Assembly: GCF_007096355.1 (NCBI RefSeq)
Contig: NZ_VKDF01000006.1
Span: 130,548-194,547, forward strand
DNA from: Paracoccus sp. M683
GTDB taxonomy: Bacteria > Pseudomonadota > Alphaproteobacteria > Rhodobacterales > Rhodobacteraceae
Direction: 5' to 3'
Length of the DNA stretch: 64,000 nucleotides
Shown: positions 47,460 through 55,259 of the stretch, in pieces
How the letters are laid out: each line of letters starts with the position of its first letter
How positions within the stretch are numbered: the first letter of the stretch is position 1
Translations under genes and position numbers: made by a program
Notes under the pieces: generated by a model
What the model saw: the letters and a program-made list of their open reading frames with translations, nothing else
Database searches by the model: none
What the model was told of the DNA's origin: nothing

Positions 47460-49121
47460 TCACCACCCAGAAGCGCGGAGAGGTGCCGGAGTGGTCGAAC
47501 GGGGCGGTCTCGAAAACCGTTGAGCCTGCAAGGGTTCCGTGGGTTCGAATCCCACCCTCTCCGCCATTTTACATTTACCCCCGCAATCACCCTCTAACGC
47601 ATTGAAGAACAACGATAGTTTCGGGGTTCGAAACCCCATTTTCCGGTCATAGGCCAGACGCTCCGAAAAGGTCAGTCTGAGCACGAGTCGCTGGAGGTCG
47701 AAGCGCCCCGTTTGCCAGACTTTCCAAAGGCTTGCGGGAAACGCCATGGCGAGTTCGAACATTTGGGCGAAGGCGGGATTCGGGCGGCCTGAAGTAGCGG
47801 CCTTTTCCTCCAGAACGAGCTTGTCCTGCTCCAGAGCCGCGATCTTGGTTTCATAGGCCTTGATGACGGTTTTGTTTTCGGCCTCCACCAGACGGACGAG
47901 CAGCGTATCCACCTGCTTGGAAAGATCAGCGATCTTGGCCTTGTAGAGCGCGCCCTGTTCCTTGGCGCGGGACTGGCGGGCATCCCATTCGGTAGCGAAG
48001 ATGTCTTTTGCGATTGCCAGCTTGATCGGTGACGGCGTGATGGACTCCAGCAGGCCAGAGAACGCGCCTTCCATCTCATCGCGGCGGATGGACTTGCGGT
48101 AGGCCTCGCACCCTTTCTGGAAGCACATATAATAAGGATGCTTGGCTCCGGTCTTGCTGGTGGACCAGCAGGAGGTCAGCGGATGCTCGCACTCCCCGCA
48201 CAGGGCGAAGCCGCGAAGCGGAAAATCTTCCGAGATATCGGCGCGGGCGGCAACGCGCGCGCCTTCCTTGATCCGTTCCTGGATGCGGGCATAGGTTTCC
48301 AGAGAGATCAGGCCGTCATGCTGGCCCTTGCGGAGCGAGATGCCCCAGGCAGGCACTTCGATGTAACCCGCATAGTGCGGGCGGGTCATCAGGCGGATAA
48401 TTTCTTCATAGCGGATGACGCCGTCAGGGAAGCGGTCTGCAAAGGCTGGCTCACTTTCGAGGAAGCGTTTGACCTCGCCTTGGGAAGCGAAGCGTCCGCT
48501 CGCAAAGCCTTCGAGGGCTTCGGCAATGATCGTGGCCAGAGGTTCATCGCGCACCAGCATCTTGCCGCGCCCGATCACACGTTCATAGCGAAAGCCCGGA
48601 GGGGCCGGGAAACACCAGTAGCCGTTCAGAGTCCGCGCCCGCATCCGGTTTTTGGTCTGCTCGCGGTTTTTCTGGCGCTGGTGCTGGGAGACCGAGGCCA
48701 GCAGGTTCTCAATCAGGATGGAGTCGGAATCTTCCCCGAAGGTGATCGAGGGGCTTTCCAGCTTGCCGCCGATATCCTTCAGCGTGCGGCGCAGGGTCCA
48801 GTGCCCTTCGATATCGCGGGCAAAGCGGCTGATATCGTCAATGATGACAACGATGCCTTCGCTCTTCTGACCCTTGATGAAGGTGATCAGCTCATTGAAG
48901 GACGGACGATCAAGCTGACCGCCGGAGACCCCGCGCTCATGGAAGGTTTTGACGACCTCGTAGCCTTTGCGCTGCGCATATTCGCGGCAGCGCGTGGCTT
49001 GCGATTCAAGGCCGTGACCTTCCTCAACCTGGCGGGCAGAGGACACACGGCAATAGATCACCGCGCGGGGTGTTAGCGCGGTATCGGGAAGGTTATCAGG
49101 TTTTGCTGCGGATTTGGGCAT
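47460..49121 (-). CDS. Large serine recombinase (integrase/excisionase of the element)
   Basis: 553 residues. The N-terminal resolvase domain has AVIYCRVSSARQ with the catalytic Ser near 27, and IIDDISRFARD. It is followed by a recombinase domain, a zinc ribbon (CGECEHPL ... CFQKGC) and a coiled coil (KIADLSKQVDTLL). The last ~35 residues (MAERVGFEPTEPLQAQRF...) come from the antisense strand of tRNA-Ser, so the C-terminus changes with each integration. AAGGAG before the ATG overlaps the upstream stop. It probably integrates and excises the element at this tRNA. Confidence 0.93.
   Translation of the reverse strand: MPKSAAKPDNLPDTALTPRAVIYCRVSSARQVEEGHGLESQATRCREYAQRKGYEVVKTFHERGVSGGQLDRPSFNELITFIKGQKSEGIVVIIDDISRFARDIEGHWTLRRTLKDIGGKLESPSITFGEDSDSILIENLLASVSQHQRQKNREQTKNRMRARTLNGYWCFPAPPGFRYERVIGRGKMLVRDEPLATIIAEALEGFASGRFASQGEVKRFLESEPAFADRFPDGVIRYEEIIRLMTRPHYAGYIEVPAWGISLRKGQHDGLISLETYARIQERIKEGARVAARADISEDFPLRGFALCGECEHPLTSCWSTSKTGAKHPYYMCFQKGCEAYRKSIRRDEMEGAFSGLLESITPSPIKLAIAKDIFATEWDARQSRAKEQGALYKAKIADLSKQVDTLLVRLVEAENKTVIKAYETKIAALEQDKLVLEEKAATSGRPNPAFAQMFELAMAFPASLWKVWQTGRFDLQRLVLRLTFSERLAYDRKMGFRTPKLSLFFNALEGDCGGKCKMAERVGFEPTEPLQAQRFSRPPRSTTPAPLRASGW
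47477..47566 (+). tRNA. tRNA-Ser (anticodon CGA)
   Basis: 90 bases. Acceptor arms GGAGAGG and CCTCTCC pair, followed by G and an encoded CCA. The anticodon loop CTCGAAA gives CGA. A long variable arm and a GGTTCGAATCC T-arm complete the type II tRNA. It is the insertion site of the element to the right: the serine recombinase gene on the opposite strand runs through it. Confidence 0.96.
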
Positions 49122-49126
49122 GAACG

Positions 49127-49438
49127 TTACTCCTTGTTTTTATGATTAAATTCGGATGCAACTGTTTCATGCGCTGTCTCTACGGGAATGAGATATGATA
49201 GCACATCATCGAAGCCGAAACCACTTTCCGGCGTCAACTTATCCCCAGCGCGCACACTGAACCCAAGGTCCACGAAGGCGACCATGATCTGCCACAGCGC
49301 GATCAGGAATTCGGCCTTCTGCGCCTCGGACAAGGACGGATCATCCAGCTCTTCCCCGTAGCGGGCAAGCAGGCGCTGCCCCAGATCAGGCGGCGGCTCG
49401 CCCAGTGCTTGCGATTGTGTCTTTCCTCTATTTTCCAT
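49127..49438 (-). CDS. Small conserved protein upstream of the recombinase
   Basis: The start at 49438 (MENRGKTQSQALGEPPPDL) has AAAGGAG nine bases before it; 103 residues. Acidic and helical (LSEAQKAEFLIALWQIMVAFVDLGFSVRAG). No domain recognised. The stop codon contains the recombinase ribosome site, so the two genes are coupled. Its place directly ahead of the recombinase suggests a directionality or regulatory factor, but this is inference. Confidence 0.7.
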   Translation of the reverse strand: MENRGKTQSQALGEPPPDLGQRLLARYGEELDDPSLSEAQKAEFLIALWQIMVAFVDLGFSVRAGDKLTPESGFGFDDVLSYLIPVETAHETVASEFNHKNKE

Positions 49439-49525
49439 GGCTTGCTCCTTTTTTGGTTTGTTATTGTTCATCAAAAGAGACGGACGCGGCCCCACACAGC
49501 CAAGCGTCCGCCTCTGTTGTTCGCT

Positions 49526-49867
49526 TCAGCGGTAGCGCCCTTCCTTGCGGGGATGGCCCTGCTGCGGCGCAGGTGGCACAGACTCGCGCTCCTCGCCGCG
49601 CTCGCGCCCAAGATCACGCATCGCGGAATGGGCTTCGCGGGCAAGTTCCGCGATCCGCAAAAGTTCGCTGCGGGTGAAGGAATTGCTGTCCTGCAAGCGC
49701 CCTTCCTTGTCCTCATAGGTGCGGGCCAAGGTGACAGTATGATACGGGCCGTCCGCGCCCTGGTTTTCCCAAAGGACGGCTTTCAGGCGTCCGTCACGAA
49801 ACGTCTGGACGGGGGTGTTGGCAGGGGTTTGTGCAGGCGTGTTTGAAGGCGTGTTTGAGTGGTCCAT
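49526..49867 (-). CDS. Small conserved mobile-element protein
   Basis: 113 residues: a Thr/Pro/Asn-rich N-terminus (NTPSNTPAQTPANTPVQTF), then a compact part (LKAVLWENQGADGPYHTVTL, LQDSNSFTRSELLRIAELA) and a charged C-terminal tail. Similar proteins are frequent next to conjugation genes, from memory; function unknown. It is the first gene of the leftward operon driven by the SOS-box promoter at about 49.96 kb. Confidence 0.7.
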   Translation of the reverse strand: MDHSNTPSNTPAQTPANTPVQTFRDGRLKAVLWENQGADGPYHTVTLARTYEDKEGRLQDSNSFTRSELLRIAELAREAHSAMRDLGRERGEERESVPPAPQQGHPRKEGRYR

Positions 49868-49951
49868 GGAATTGTCCTTTCATGGCGGTTGGTCAGTGGT
49901 TCGGGATTTGGTTTTTGACTTTCGCGCTGAGGAATGCCTCGAAGCACAAAA

Positions 49952-49993
49952 GAACAAAAATAGAACATATCACATAGACACCTCCATCTTCAA
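49952..49993 (-). promoter_or_regulatory. Leftward promoter with LexA (SOS) box
   Basis: On the minus strand TTGAAG (49993-49988), a 17-base spacer, and ATATGT (49970-49965) form a promoter. The alphaproteobacterial LexA site GAAC-N7-GAAC lies at 49952-49966, overlapping the -10 and start point, where repressor binding would block transcription. It stands 85 bases upstream of the three-gene run that ends with the serine recombinase. Confidence 0.72.
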
Positions 49994-50018
49994 GAAATTT
50001 ATGTTTTGAGTCATTATA

Positions 50019-50444
50019 TTAGCGGGATCGCATACGCGGTTTTCGACCGCGCTCTTTCGGCATGGAGGTCTGCGCCGCTTCGATTTCCGCGCGGGTTACC
50101 GCCCGCCCGTCTGTGCGCTGTTCGAGCTGCGCATACCAGTTCTCTTCATAGAGCTTGCGGTTTGGCAGCGCGAAGCTGGGATGAGGATCAGGCAGCCCCG
50201 CTATCGGGGTCTTGGGCGTGCGTCCGCCTGCAGCACGGTCGGCATTACGGGAAGCATGCTTGTCCGCCTGAATGTCCGGTCCCCGCAGCCCAGAGAGAAA
50301 TTCCTCCTTGGCAATCCCCGCATCGCGGTAGAAGGAGGTATCGAACGAGGCAGGCAATTCCCCGCGCTGTTCATACGCCAGGCTCTGCGCCGTGGGATTG
50401 AACGGCGCAATGACTTGAGGGTCGGGCTTCTTCTCATCGCTCAT
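50019..50444 (-). CDS. Hypothetical protein overlapping the coupling-protein gene
   Basis: 141 residues, charged, Pro-rich and probably partly disordered (SDEKKPDPQVIAPFNP, ERGRKPRMRSR tail). No domain recognised. The start overlaps the end of the VirD4-like gene by 11 bases, so translation is coupled and a role in DNA transfer is likely. It is the last gene before the SOS-box promoter region. Confidence 0.65.
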   Translation of the reverse strand: MSDEKKPDPQVIAPFNPTAQSLAYEQRGELPASFDTSFYRDAGIAKEEFLSGLRGPDIQADKHASRNADRAAGGRTPKTPIAGLPDPHPSFALPNRKLYEENWYAQLEQRTDGRAVTRAEIEAAQTSMPKERGRKPRMRSR

Positions 50445-52062
50445 GTTGCGTTCCCTCCACGTAAGACCAGGAACCTTGCCGATATTGCGGCAGGTGCGCG
50501 AAGCGCTCCGACACGGATTCCGTGATGACTTTGCGCCGCCGCTGCCCCCACAGGGTCTGCACGATCACGCTATCCAAGGGCGGGTGATACGGATCGGGCA
50601 GATATTTCCCCGCCGTCCATCTTTGCCGCCAGTAGGGCGTGCGGCAGGCCAGCAGCGGTCCTGACAGCCCGTCCGCGAACACGATCAGCTTGTCAGGCGG
50701 GAGATGCAGCAGTTCATCGGGGGTGACGAGCTGCCTGCGCATCAGCCGCTTGTGCCCGCTTTCATAGGTGAGTTTTTTCAGCTCCGCAGCGCCTGCGAAG
50801 GGGTCGGCCCCGTTCAGGATGGCGGTCATCAGCTTTTGCCGTTCGGCTGCCGCGCGGGCATTGACCAGCGGGTCGGCAATCTCCAGCGTCTGCGCCCCGA
50901 TCATGTCGGAGATGGATTTGGCCGTTTCGAAATCCCGTATCCCGAAATAAAGCTGCACCTGCGCGCTGGAGAGGATAATCGTCTTGGCATGAGCCCCAAG
51001 CGCTTCCATCTGGGCAGGTGACTGGAACACCGCGAACGGCCTGATGCCGATGCCTGCGCCATAAGAAAAGAGTTTCGGCACCAGATCAAACCCGCCGAGC
51101 AGCGCGCATTCATCCAGTATCCAGTCCTGCTTCGGCGCGGACGGCTTTCTTGATTTGATCACGAACAAAGCGGAGAGCAGCGCCTTGATGATCGGCGCAT
51201 GGGTCATCATCCGTTCCGGCTCGCAGACAATGAACAGGTTGGCGAACCTCTCAGCCGCGCAGAGGTCATCGGCGAGGGATAGCGAGAACGGCGGGGAGAC
51301 AGCACGGCGCAGGTTCGGGTCGGACAGGCTGGCGAGCGCATTGCCGACTTCCCCCATCACGTCCTTCATCGCGCCGTGGGCATCCTCATGGAACAGCTCG
51401 ATCTCGCGCCGAATGCGGAGGCACAGCGGATTGCCCGTCCGGGACAGGGCATCTGCGAAGATTTTCCACTCCGCACCCCCCGTCATCGCCGCGCTGGTGG
51501 CATCATAGAGCGCCGTAAGATGGGTTCCGCCGTCCCGCGCGACGAGAGCCAGCAGGAAGGCTTCGAATTGCAGCCGCGCCCGTCCCTCGAAATAGGCTGC
51601 ATCCTTGCCGCCCGAGCCGGGGATCAGGCCCTGCACGATTGTTTTGATATCGGCTTCAAGCGTTCGGGAGGAGCGCGTCAGGCTTTCGAACGGATTGATG
51701 GAATCGCACGGCAGGCCGCCGCGTTCTTCCAGGTTCCAGACATAAACCGCCTTGCCGCACCCCGTCTGGTTCATGGTAATGGCGGCAAGATCGCCCTTGG
51801 TGTTCAGCACGACCAGACTTCTGTCCGGCATCATGCCGTCGATCAGGTTCTGCACGAGGATGCAGGCACCTTTGCCAGCGCGCGCCCCAGCGATCATCAC
51901 AGCGCCGCCTTCGCCGTGATGACGTAAGGAACGGCCATTCAGGTGGCCGATATAAGACGCCGTCCGGCTGGGTTTCAGCATGCCGAGCTTTTGCGCCTCA
52001 CGCGGGTCCGCCCAGGTGGCCGAGCCGAAGGGGCGTTCTTCATTGCTGTGATTATAGGACAT
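50434..52062 (-). CDS. VirD4/TraG-type conjugative coupling protein
   Basis: 542 residues. Walker A-like IAGARAGKGACILVQ at about 57-71, then VVLNTKGDLAAIT; Walker B is DWILDECALLGG, and FAVFQSPAQMEALG follows, as in type IV coupling proteins. These hexameric ATPases pass the relaxase-DNA complex to a secretion channel at the inner membrane. No clear N-terminal transmembrane pair is present; the small membrane protein encoded just upstream may supply it. No mating-pair genes are in view. Confidence 0.88.
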   Translation of the reverse strand: MSYNHSNEERPFGSATWADPREAQKLGMLKPSRTASYIGHLNGRSLRHHGEGGAVMIAGARAGKGACILVQNLIDGMMPDRSLVVLNTKGDLAAITMNQTGCGKAVYVWNLEERGGLPCDSINPFESLTRSSRTLEADIKTIVQGLIPGSGGKDAAYFEGRARLQFEAFLLALVARDGGTHLTALYDATSAAMTGGAEWKIFADALSRTGNPLCLRIRREIELFHEDAHGAMKDVMGEVGNALASLSDPNLRRAVSPPFSLSLADDLCAAERFANLFIVCEPERMMTHAPIIKALLSALFVIKSRKPSAPKQDWILDECALLGGFDLVPKLFSYGAGIGIRPFAVFQSPAQMEALGAHAKTIILSSAQVQLYFGIRDFETAKSISDMIGAQTLEIADPLVNARAAAERQKLMTAILNGADPFAGAAELKKLTYESGHKRLMRRQLVTPDELLHLPPDKLIVFADGLSGPLLACRTPYWRQRWTAGKYLPDPYHPPLDSVIVQTLWGQRRRKVITESVSERFAHLPQYRQGSWSYVEGTQHER

Positions 52063-52071
52063 GATTGCCTC

Positions 52072-52368
52072 CTAACGCCGCTGGGCCAGCAGCCATTCGA
52101 CCAGCCGCATCAGCCCGATGGAAAACAGAAGGTTGAGCGCGCCGCGAAGAACGCTGAACAGCAGCAGGCCCAGCACGCCCCTCCAGACCAGCATGATCGT
52201 CGCCATATGCTCGCGATTGCCTGTGTAGTTCAGTCCGGCATTGATCACCCATCCGGCGGTCAGTTCATAGAAGGCTGGCAGCAGCCGGAACGTCCCCAGC
52301 AGCGCCAGCAGTAATGCCGCCATCGACAGCGAGGAACTTAACGGTGAGCGCGGCGGAATCGGGGACAT
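52072..52368 (-). CDS. Small membrane protein upstream of the coupling protein
   Basis: The start at 52368 has AAGGAG upstream; 98 residues. Two or three hydrophobic helices (SMAALLLALLGTFRLLPAFY, MLVWRGVLGLLLFSVLRGAL, LMRLVEWLLA). It ends nine bases before the coupling-protein start. It may act as the detached membrane anchor of the coupling protein, as split VirD4 systems do, but I do not recognise the family. Confidence 0.7.
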   Translation of the reverse strand: MSPIPPRSPLSSSLSMAALLLALLGTFRLLPAFYELTAGWVINAGLNYTGNREHMATIMLVWRGVLGLLLFSVLRGALNLLFSIGLMRLVEWLLAQRR

Positions 52369-52579
52369 GGCAGAACTCCTTGGCCTATGGACGCACCTCT
52401 CCCGGCTCCGCAAATCAGCGCAGGGAGAGGCGGAAGGTTGTGATGGAAGTCAGGGGCGGGTCAGCGCCGCGTAACGGGCATCCCGCACGGACAGCGCCGC
52501 CGTTTAATCAAAAGCCGCCGCAAGCGGCAGTCAGGGCATGGCAGGCTGTGCATCGGACGAAGCGTTTGCATAGGCGCGC

Positions 52580-52711
52580 CTATTTCTTACCGAAGTTGTA
52601 ACCCGACTTGAAATCTTGACGGACCTGATAGGGGACGTTCCTAAGGTTGGGCATTTGCTTGCCCAATTGCGCCCAAGCGCGCCCAGCATTGTAGGTGGTG
52701 GTGTTCGACAT
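52580..52711 (-). CDS. 43-residue small protein at the head of the transfer operon
   Basis: ATG at 52711 with AGGAGA seven to eight bases upstream. Sequence begins MSNTTTYNAGRAWAQLGKQM and ends SGYNFGKK, stop TAG at 52580-52582. Basic (several Arg/Lys) with aromatic residues. It follows the paired GGTACC palindromes and precedes the membrane and coupling protein genes. Size and context suggest a regulatory or DNA-associated peptide; no family recognised. Confidence 0.55.
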   Translation of the reverse strand: MSNTTTYNAGRAWAQLGKQMPNLRNVPYQVRQDFKSGYNFGKK

Positions 52712-52750
52712 GTGCGATCTCCTGTCGCTGCCAGAGACAAGGACAGGATC

Positions 52751-52797
52751 ATAGGGGTACCCCTATAAGTCAAGCTATGTTTAGAGGTACCTGTAAA
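52751..52797. promoter_or_regulatory. Two palindromes with GGTACC core upstream of the transfer operon
   Basis: ATAGGGGTACCCCTAT (52751-52766) is a perfect 16-bp palindrome. A second, imperfect one centred on GGTACC at 52786-52791 (TTTAGAGGTACCTGTAAA) lies 30 bp away centre to centre, about three helical turns. Both sit upstream of the 43-residue gene, as expected for a repressor binding as two dimers. Confidence 0.5.
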
Positions 52798-52808
52798 TTA
52801 TCCGTGAT

Positions 52809-53660
52809 CTACTGACTCGGGAGTGAGGGCTGCTCAGGCAGTTCAAAATCGATGCCTTCGCGCTGAAGACGTTCCACGATGGCACGTTCGATCCATGCGT
52901 TGCGGTTTTCACCATCCAAGGCAGCGTTAAGGACAGGAACCAGGTCTTCATGAAGGCTAAGTTTTACTTGCTTGTACGTACGATGCCCGTCTTTCGGCGC
53001 AAATCTTCTACGCCGTTGTCCGTCCGTATTTTGTGTCTCGTCAAAATCTTCTTTCAAATCCCTGCAGTAAACTTCCTTAAAGAACTTTATTAGCGTTTTG
53101 TGCGGCGGTTCGTCAAGATAATTGACTGGAGCAAGAGCAATGTCTCCACCTATCTCGTAATCTATCTGGTAATAGACCAGAGCGTCACGTATCAGCCATT
53201 CACTTACTTTAGGGGCATTTTCCACCACCCATGCACGATCAGATTTTTTTACCGAATGCGAAGGAAACAAGCGCGTCCCGAACTTGATCGCATCCTTATT
53301 CGAAGGTATCTTCTCGGCGCTAATTAAATATGCGGCAATTGATTTGGCGTCTGGAAATTCAGCGGTAATATTGCCGATATCTTTTCTTTCCGCTTTCATG
53401 GATTCGATGAACGTATAGATGATATGGTTTGTGCCGATGTAAAAATTGAAGATATTCGGCAGCGTATCAGCTTGAGGAATTTCTGCAGCTATTTTCTGGG
53501 CAAGTTCCTTGTCGCCGTACAGTCGCCCGAGATTTTTGACTAAGGCCGAGTATTGGCGTTCCAGGTCCTGGTAGAATGCTGGACGTGGGTTGCTCTGCCC
53601 AAGCAGCGCAAGCACGGAAGGCTTTGATGCCCCTATGAGGCTACTTTGAGGTTGTGCCAT
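52809..53660 (-). CDS. Unrecognised protein with ribbon-helix-helix-like C-terminus
   Basis: 283 residues. The first 190 residues match no family I know (helical, DLERQYSALVKNLGRLYGD). The C-terminal KQVKLSLHEDLVPVLNAAL then AWIERAIVERLQREG follows the strand-helix-helix pattern of ribbon-helix-helix DNA-binding proteins. It starts eight bases after the tyrosine recombinase gene and its gene ends just before the GGTACC palindromes. It could be the repressor of the transfer operon or a replication/partition factor. Codons are AT-richer than in neighbouring genes. Confidence 0.6.
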   Translation of the reverse strand: MAQPQSSLIGASKPSVLALLGQSNPRPAFYQDLERQYSALVKNLGRLYGDKELAQKIAAEIPQADTLPNIFNFYIGTNHIIYTFIESMKAERKDIGNITAEFPDAKSIAAYLISAEKIPSNKDAIKFGTRLFPSHSVKKSDRAWVVENAPKVSEWLIRDALVYYQIDYEIGGDIALAPVNYLDEPPHKTLIKFFKEVYCRDLKEDFDETQNTDGQRRRRFAPKDGHRTYKQVKLSLHEDLVPVLNAALDGENRNAWIERAIVERLQREGIDFELPEQPSLPSQ

Positions 53661-53668
53661 AACTCGAC

Positions 53669-54295
53669 CTACAGTTCGACTTGCATGAAGAGACTAGCAA
53701 CTTCATCCGACTGAATACAGAGGTACTCCAATGTCTGTTGCTGCGAGGCGTGACCGTAGGCTTCCATGAGCAGCGGCAGGACGAGGTGCGGCGGCGTTTT
53801 CGTGTTGCCGCGCAGCTGGTGATAGCCCCACGTCTTGCGCAAGGTGTGACTGCCGAAGCTTCCCTTTAGCCCCGCCTCATGGCACCAGCGCTTCACCATG
53901 TTGATGAACGGGGAGACCGTCAGGGCTTTTCGCGTGCGCTGCGAGACGAAGAACGGCGCGTCGGGCACAGGGTTCGGATGATGTGACAGCCAGAGCTGGA
54001 TGACAGCCGCCGCCGTGCCGTTGAGCGTGGTCATGCGGTAGCGCCCGTTCTTCGACTGCTTCAGATCGAGCGGATCGCCGCACCTTAGATGCGCCACCTG
54101 ACCAACCCGGATCGAAAGCAGTTCGTTTGCCCGGTAGGCCGTGTTGATGCCGAGCGTGAACAGGCACAGATCACGCGGGGAGGCGGCAAGGTTGTCCTTG
54201 ATCGCCGCAATCCTGGCGAGATCACGGATCGGCTCGACCTTGGTGCTGGAGCCAGCTTTGGGGTGGTTCGGATTGCGGAGTCTTTTCAGTGACAT
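53669..54295 (-). CDS. Tyrosine recombinase (XerC/phage integrase fold, short form)
   Basis: The start at 54295 (MSLKRLRNPNHPKAGS) gives 208 residues; an ATG at 54325 is alternative. The catalytic set is complete: Arg in INTAYRANELLSIR, His-x-x-Arg in SHTLRKTWGYH, His in YGHASQQQ and Tyr in TLEYLCIQ. The N-terminal arm/core-binding domain is very short, so DNA recognition may need partners. Two inverted 20-bp sites lie in the intergenic region just upstream. Confidence 0.82.
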   Translation of the reverse strand: MSLKRLRNPNHPKAGSSTKVEPIRDLARIAAIKDNLAASPRDLCLFTLGINTAYRANELLSIRVGQVAHLRCGDPLDLKQSKNGRYRMTTLNGTAAAVIQLWLSHHPNPVPDAPFFVSQRTRKALTVSPFINMVKRWCHEAGLKGSFGSHTLRKTWGYHQLRGNTKTPPHLVLPLLMEAYGHASQQQTLEYLCIQSDEVASLFMQVEL

Positions 54296-54326
54296 GAGTC
54301 TATCAGGCGCTTGAAACGCCCTCATG

Positions 54327-54469
54327 TCAACTTCTATCCAGAAGTTAACGTACCTGAGAATCCCGTTTTCGGTCAATTGGATATGGCTTAAACTATAAGT
54401 TACTAAACCCTCGGATGCAGCGCTGAAAGCCGACTTCAGGCGATACGGCAACTTCTGGATAGAAGTTGA
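54327..54469. repeat. Inverted 20-bp sites flanking the divergent promoter region
   Basis: TCAACTTCTATCCAGAAGTT at 54327-54346 recurs exactly in opposite orientation at 54450-54469. Each copy is itself a 7-bp inverted repeat around ATCC/GGAT. They flank 103 bases between the tyrosine recombinase and the rightward gene block. A leftward promoter (TTGACC at 54376-54371, TACGTT at 54352-54347) abuts the left copy, so the site would cover the start point. They may be paired operators or crossover sites of an invertible segment. Confidence 0.6.
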
Positions 54470-54479
54470 GAAATCCCCG

Positions 54480-54833
54480 ATGCGCGCGCTACTGTTTCCC
54501 GCCCTTGTGACTGTCATCTACACCGCCGTGACCTGGTGGCTGTGGCAGGCCGCGCTCGCGCCGTTCGCCGATCTTGCCGCCGAAGGCATCCTGACCAGCC
54601 TGCCGCAAAGCGATGAGTTCCGATCATGGGAACTTGTCATCGCCAACTTCGAATATCGCGGACCTTTGCGCGTCCTGCTGCAAGGTTTGCCGTCGCTCGC
54701 CTCTGGCTGGAATAGCGGCCTGGTCCCGTTCTGGAGCGTGGCCGTGCAAGGCGTGATCTTCGGCGTGACGGTCTGGAGCGCGATCAACTGGCGTCGGCTC
54801 TGGTTCGGACAATCCCCTCGCAACAACCCCTGA
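54480..54833 (+). CDS. Hypothetical membrane protein
   Basis: 117 residues with two hydrophobic segments (LFPALVTVIYTAVTWWLW at the N-terminus and FWSVAVQGVIFGVTVWSA near the C-terminus). No family recognised. First gene of a rightward run of five. It begins ten bases after the right-hand inverted site, so its expression may depend on that site. Confidence 0.65.
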   Translation: MRALLFPALVTVIYTAVTWWLWQAALAPFADLAAEGILTSLPQSDEFRSWELVIANFEYRGPLRVLLQGLPSLASGWNSGLVPFWSVAVQGVIFGVTVWSAINWRRLWFGQSPRNNP

Positions 54834-54848
54834 TGGAGAGACCTCGCC

Positions 54849-55247
54849 ATGCCGATCCGTAATCCCCAAAGCCCTGTCAGCGATTTTATAAACCGCCAAT
54901 GGGCAGCGTCCCACATTTACGTGCCGGGCCGCGCGGCAGAGCGCGTGCGGCAGGAACAGGCAAAGATCGCTCGCATGGGGCGGGAGGCACTGGCGGCACG
55001 ATCATCCGCAAAGTCCAGCCTTCCCGAGAAAGTCGGCAATCCTCTCGCTGCCTTCGCCTTCTGGGGCAATGCGGCGCTGGCATGGCTGATCTATAGCAAT
55101 AGCGGCGAAGCCCTTTATGCCATCGCCGCCGCAGTACTCGGGCTGGTTCTCTTGAAGATCGCGGAGAGTTCATCGGCGGGCCGCTTTTGCCGCGTCCTGA
55201 TCCATCTGGCGCTGATTGCCGCCCCGATCATCCTTCTTGGCTTCTAG
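54849..55247 (+). CDS. Hypothetical membrane protein
   Basis: 132 residues. An N-terminal cytoplasmic part (FINRQWAASHIYVPGRAAER) is followed by three hydrophobic segments from about residue 65 (FAFWGNAALAWLIYSN, ALYAIAAAVLGLVLLKIA, LIHLALIAAPIILLGF). GGAGAG lies upstream of the ATG. It follows the first gene by 15 bases. No family recognised. Confidence 0.65.
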   Translation: MPIRNPQSPVSDFINRQWAASHIYVPGRAAERVRQEQAKIARMGREALAARSSAKSSLPEKVGNPLAAFAFWGNAALAWLIYSNSGEALYAIAAAVLGLVLLKIAESSSAGRFCRVLIHLALIAAPIILLGF

Positions 55248-55259
55248 GAGAATATTCTT

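Noticed and set aside
52531..52773. 80-codon leftward frame
   Set aside because: A different frame of the same strand encodes the 43-residue protein with a proper ribosome site; this frame has none.
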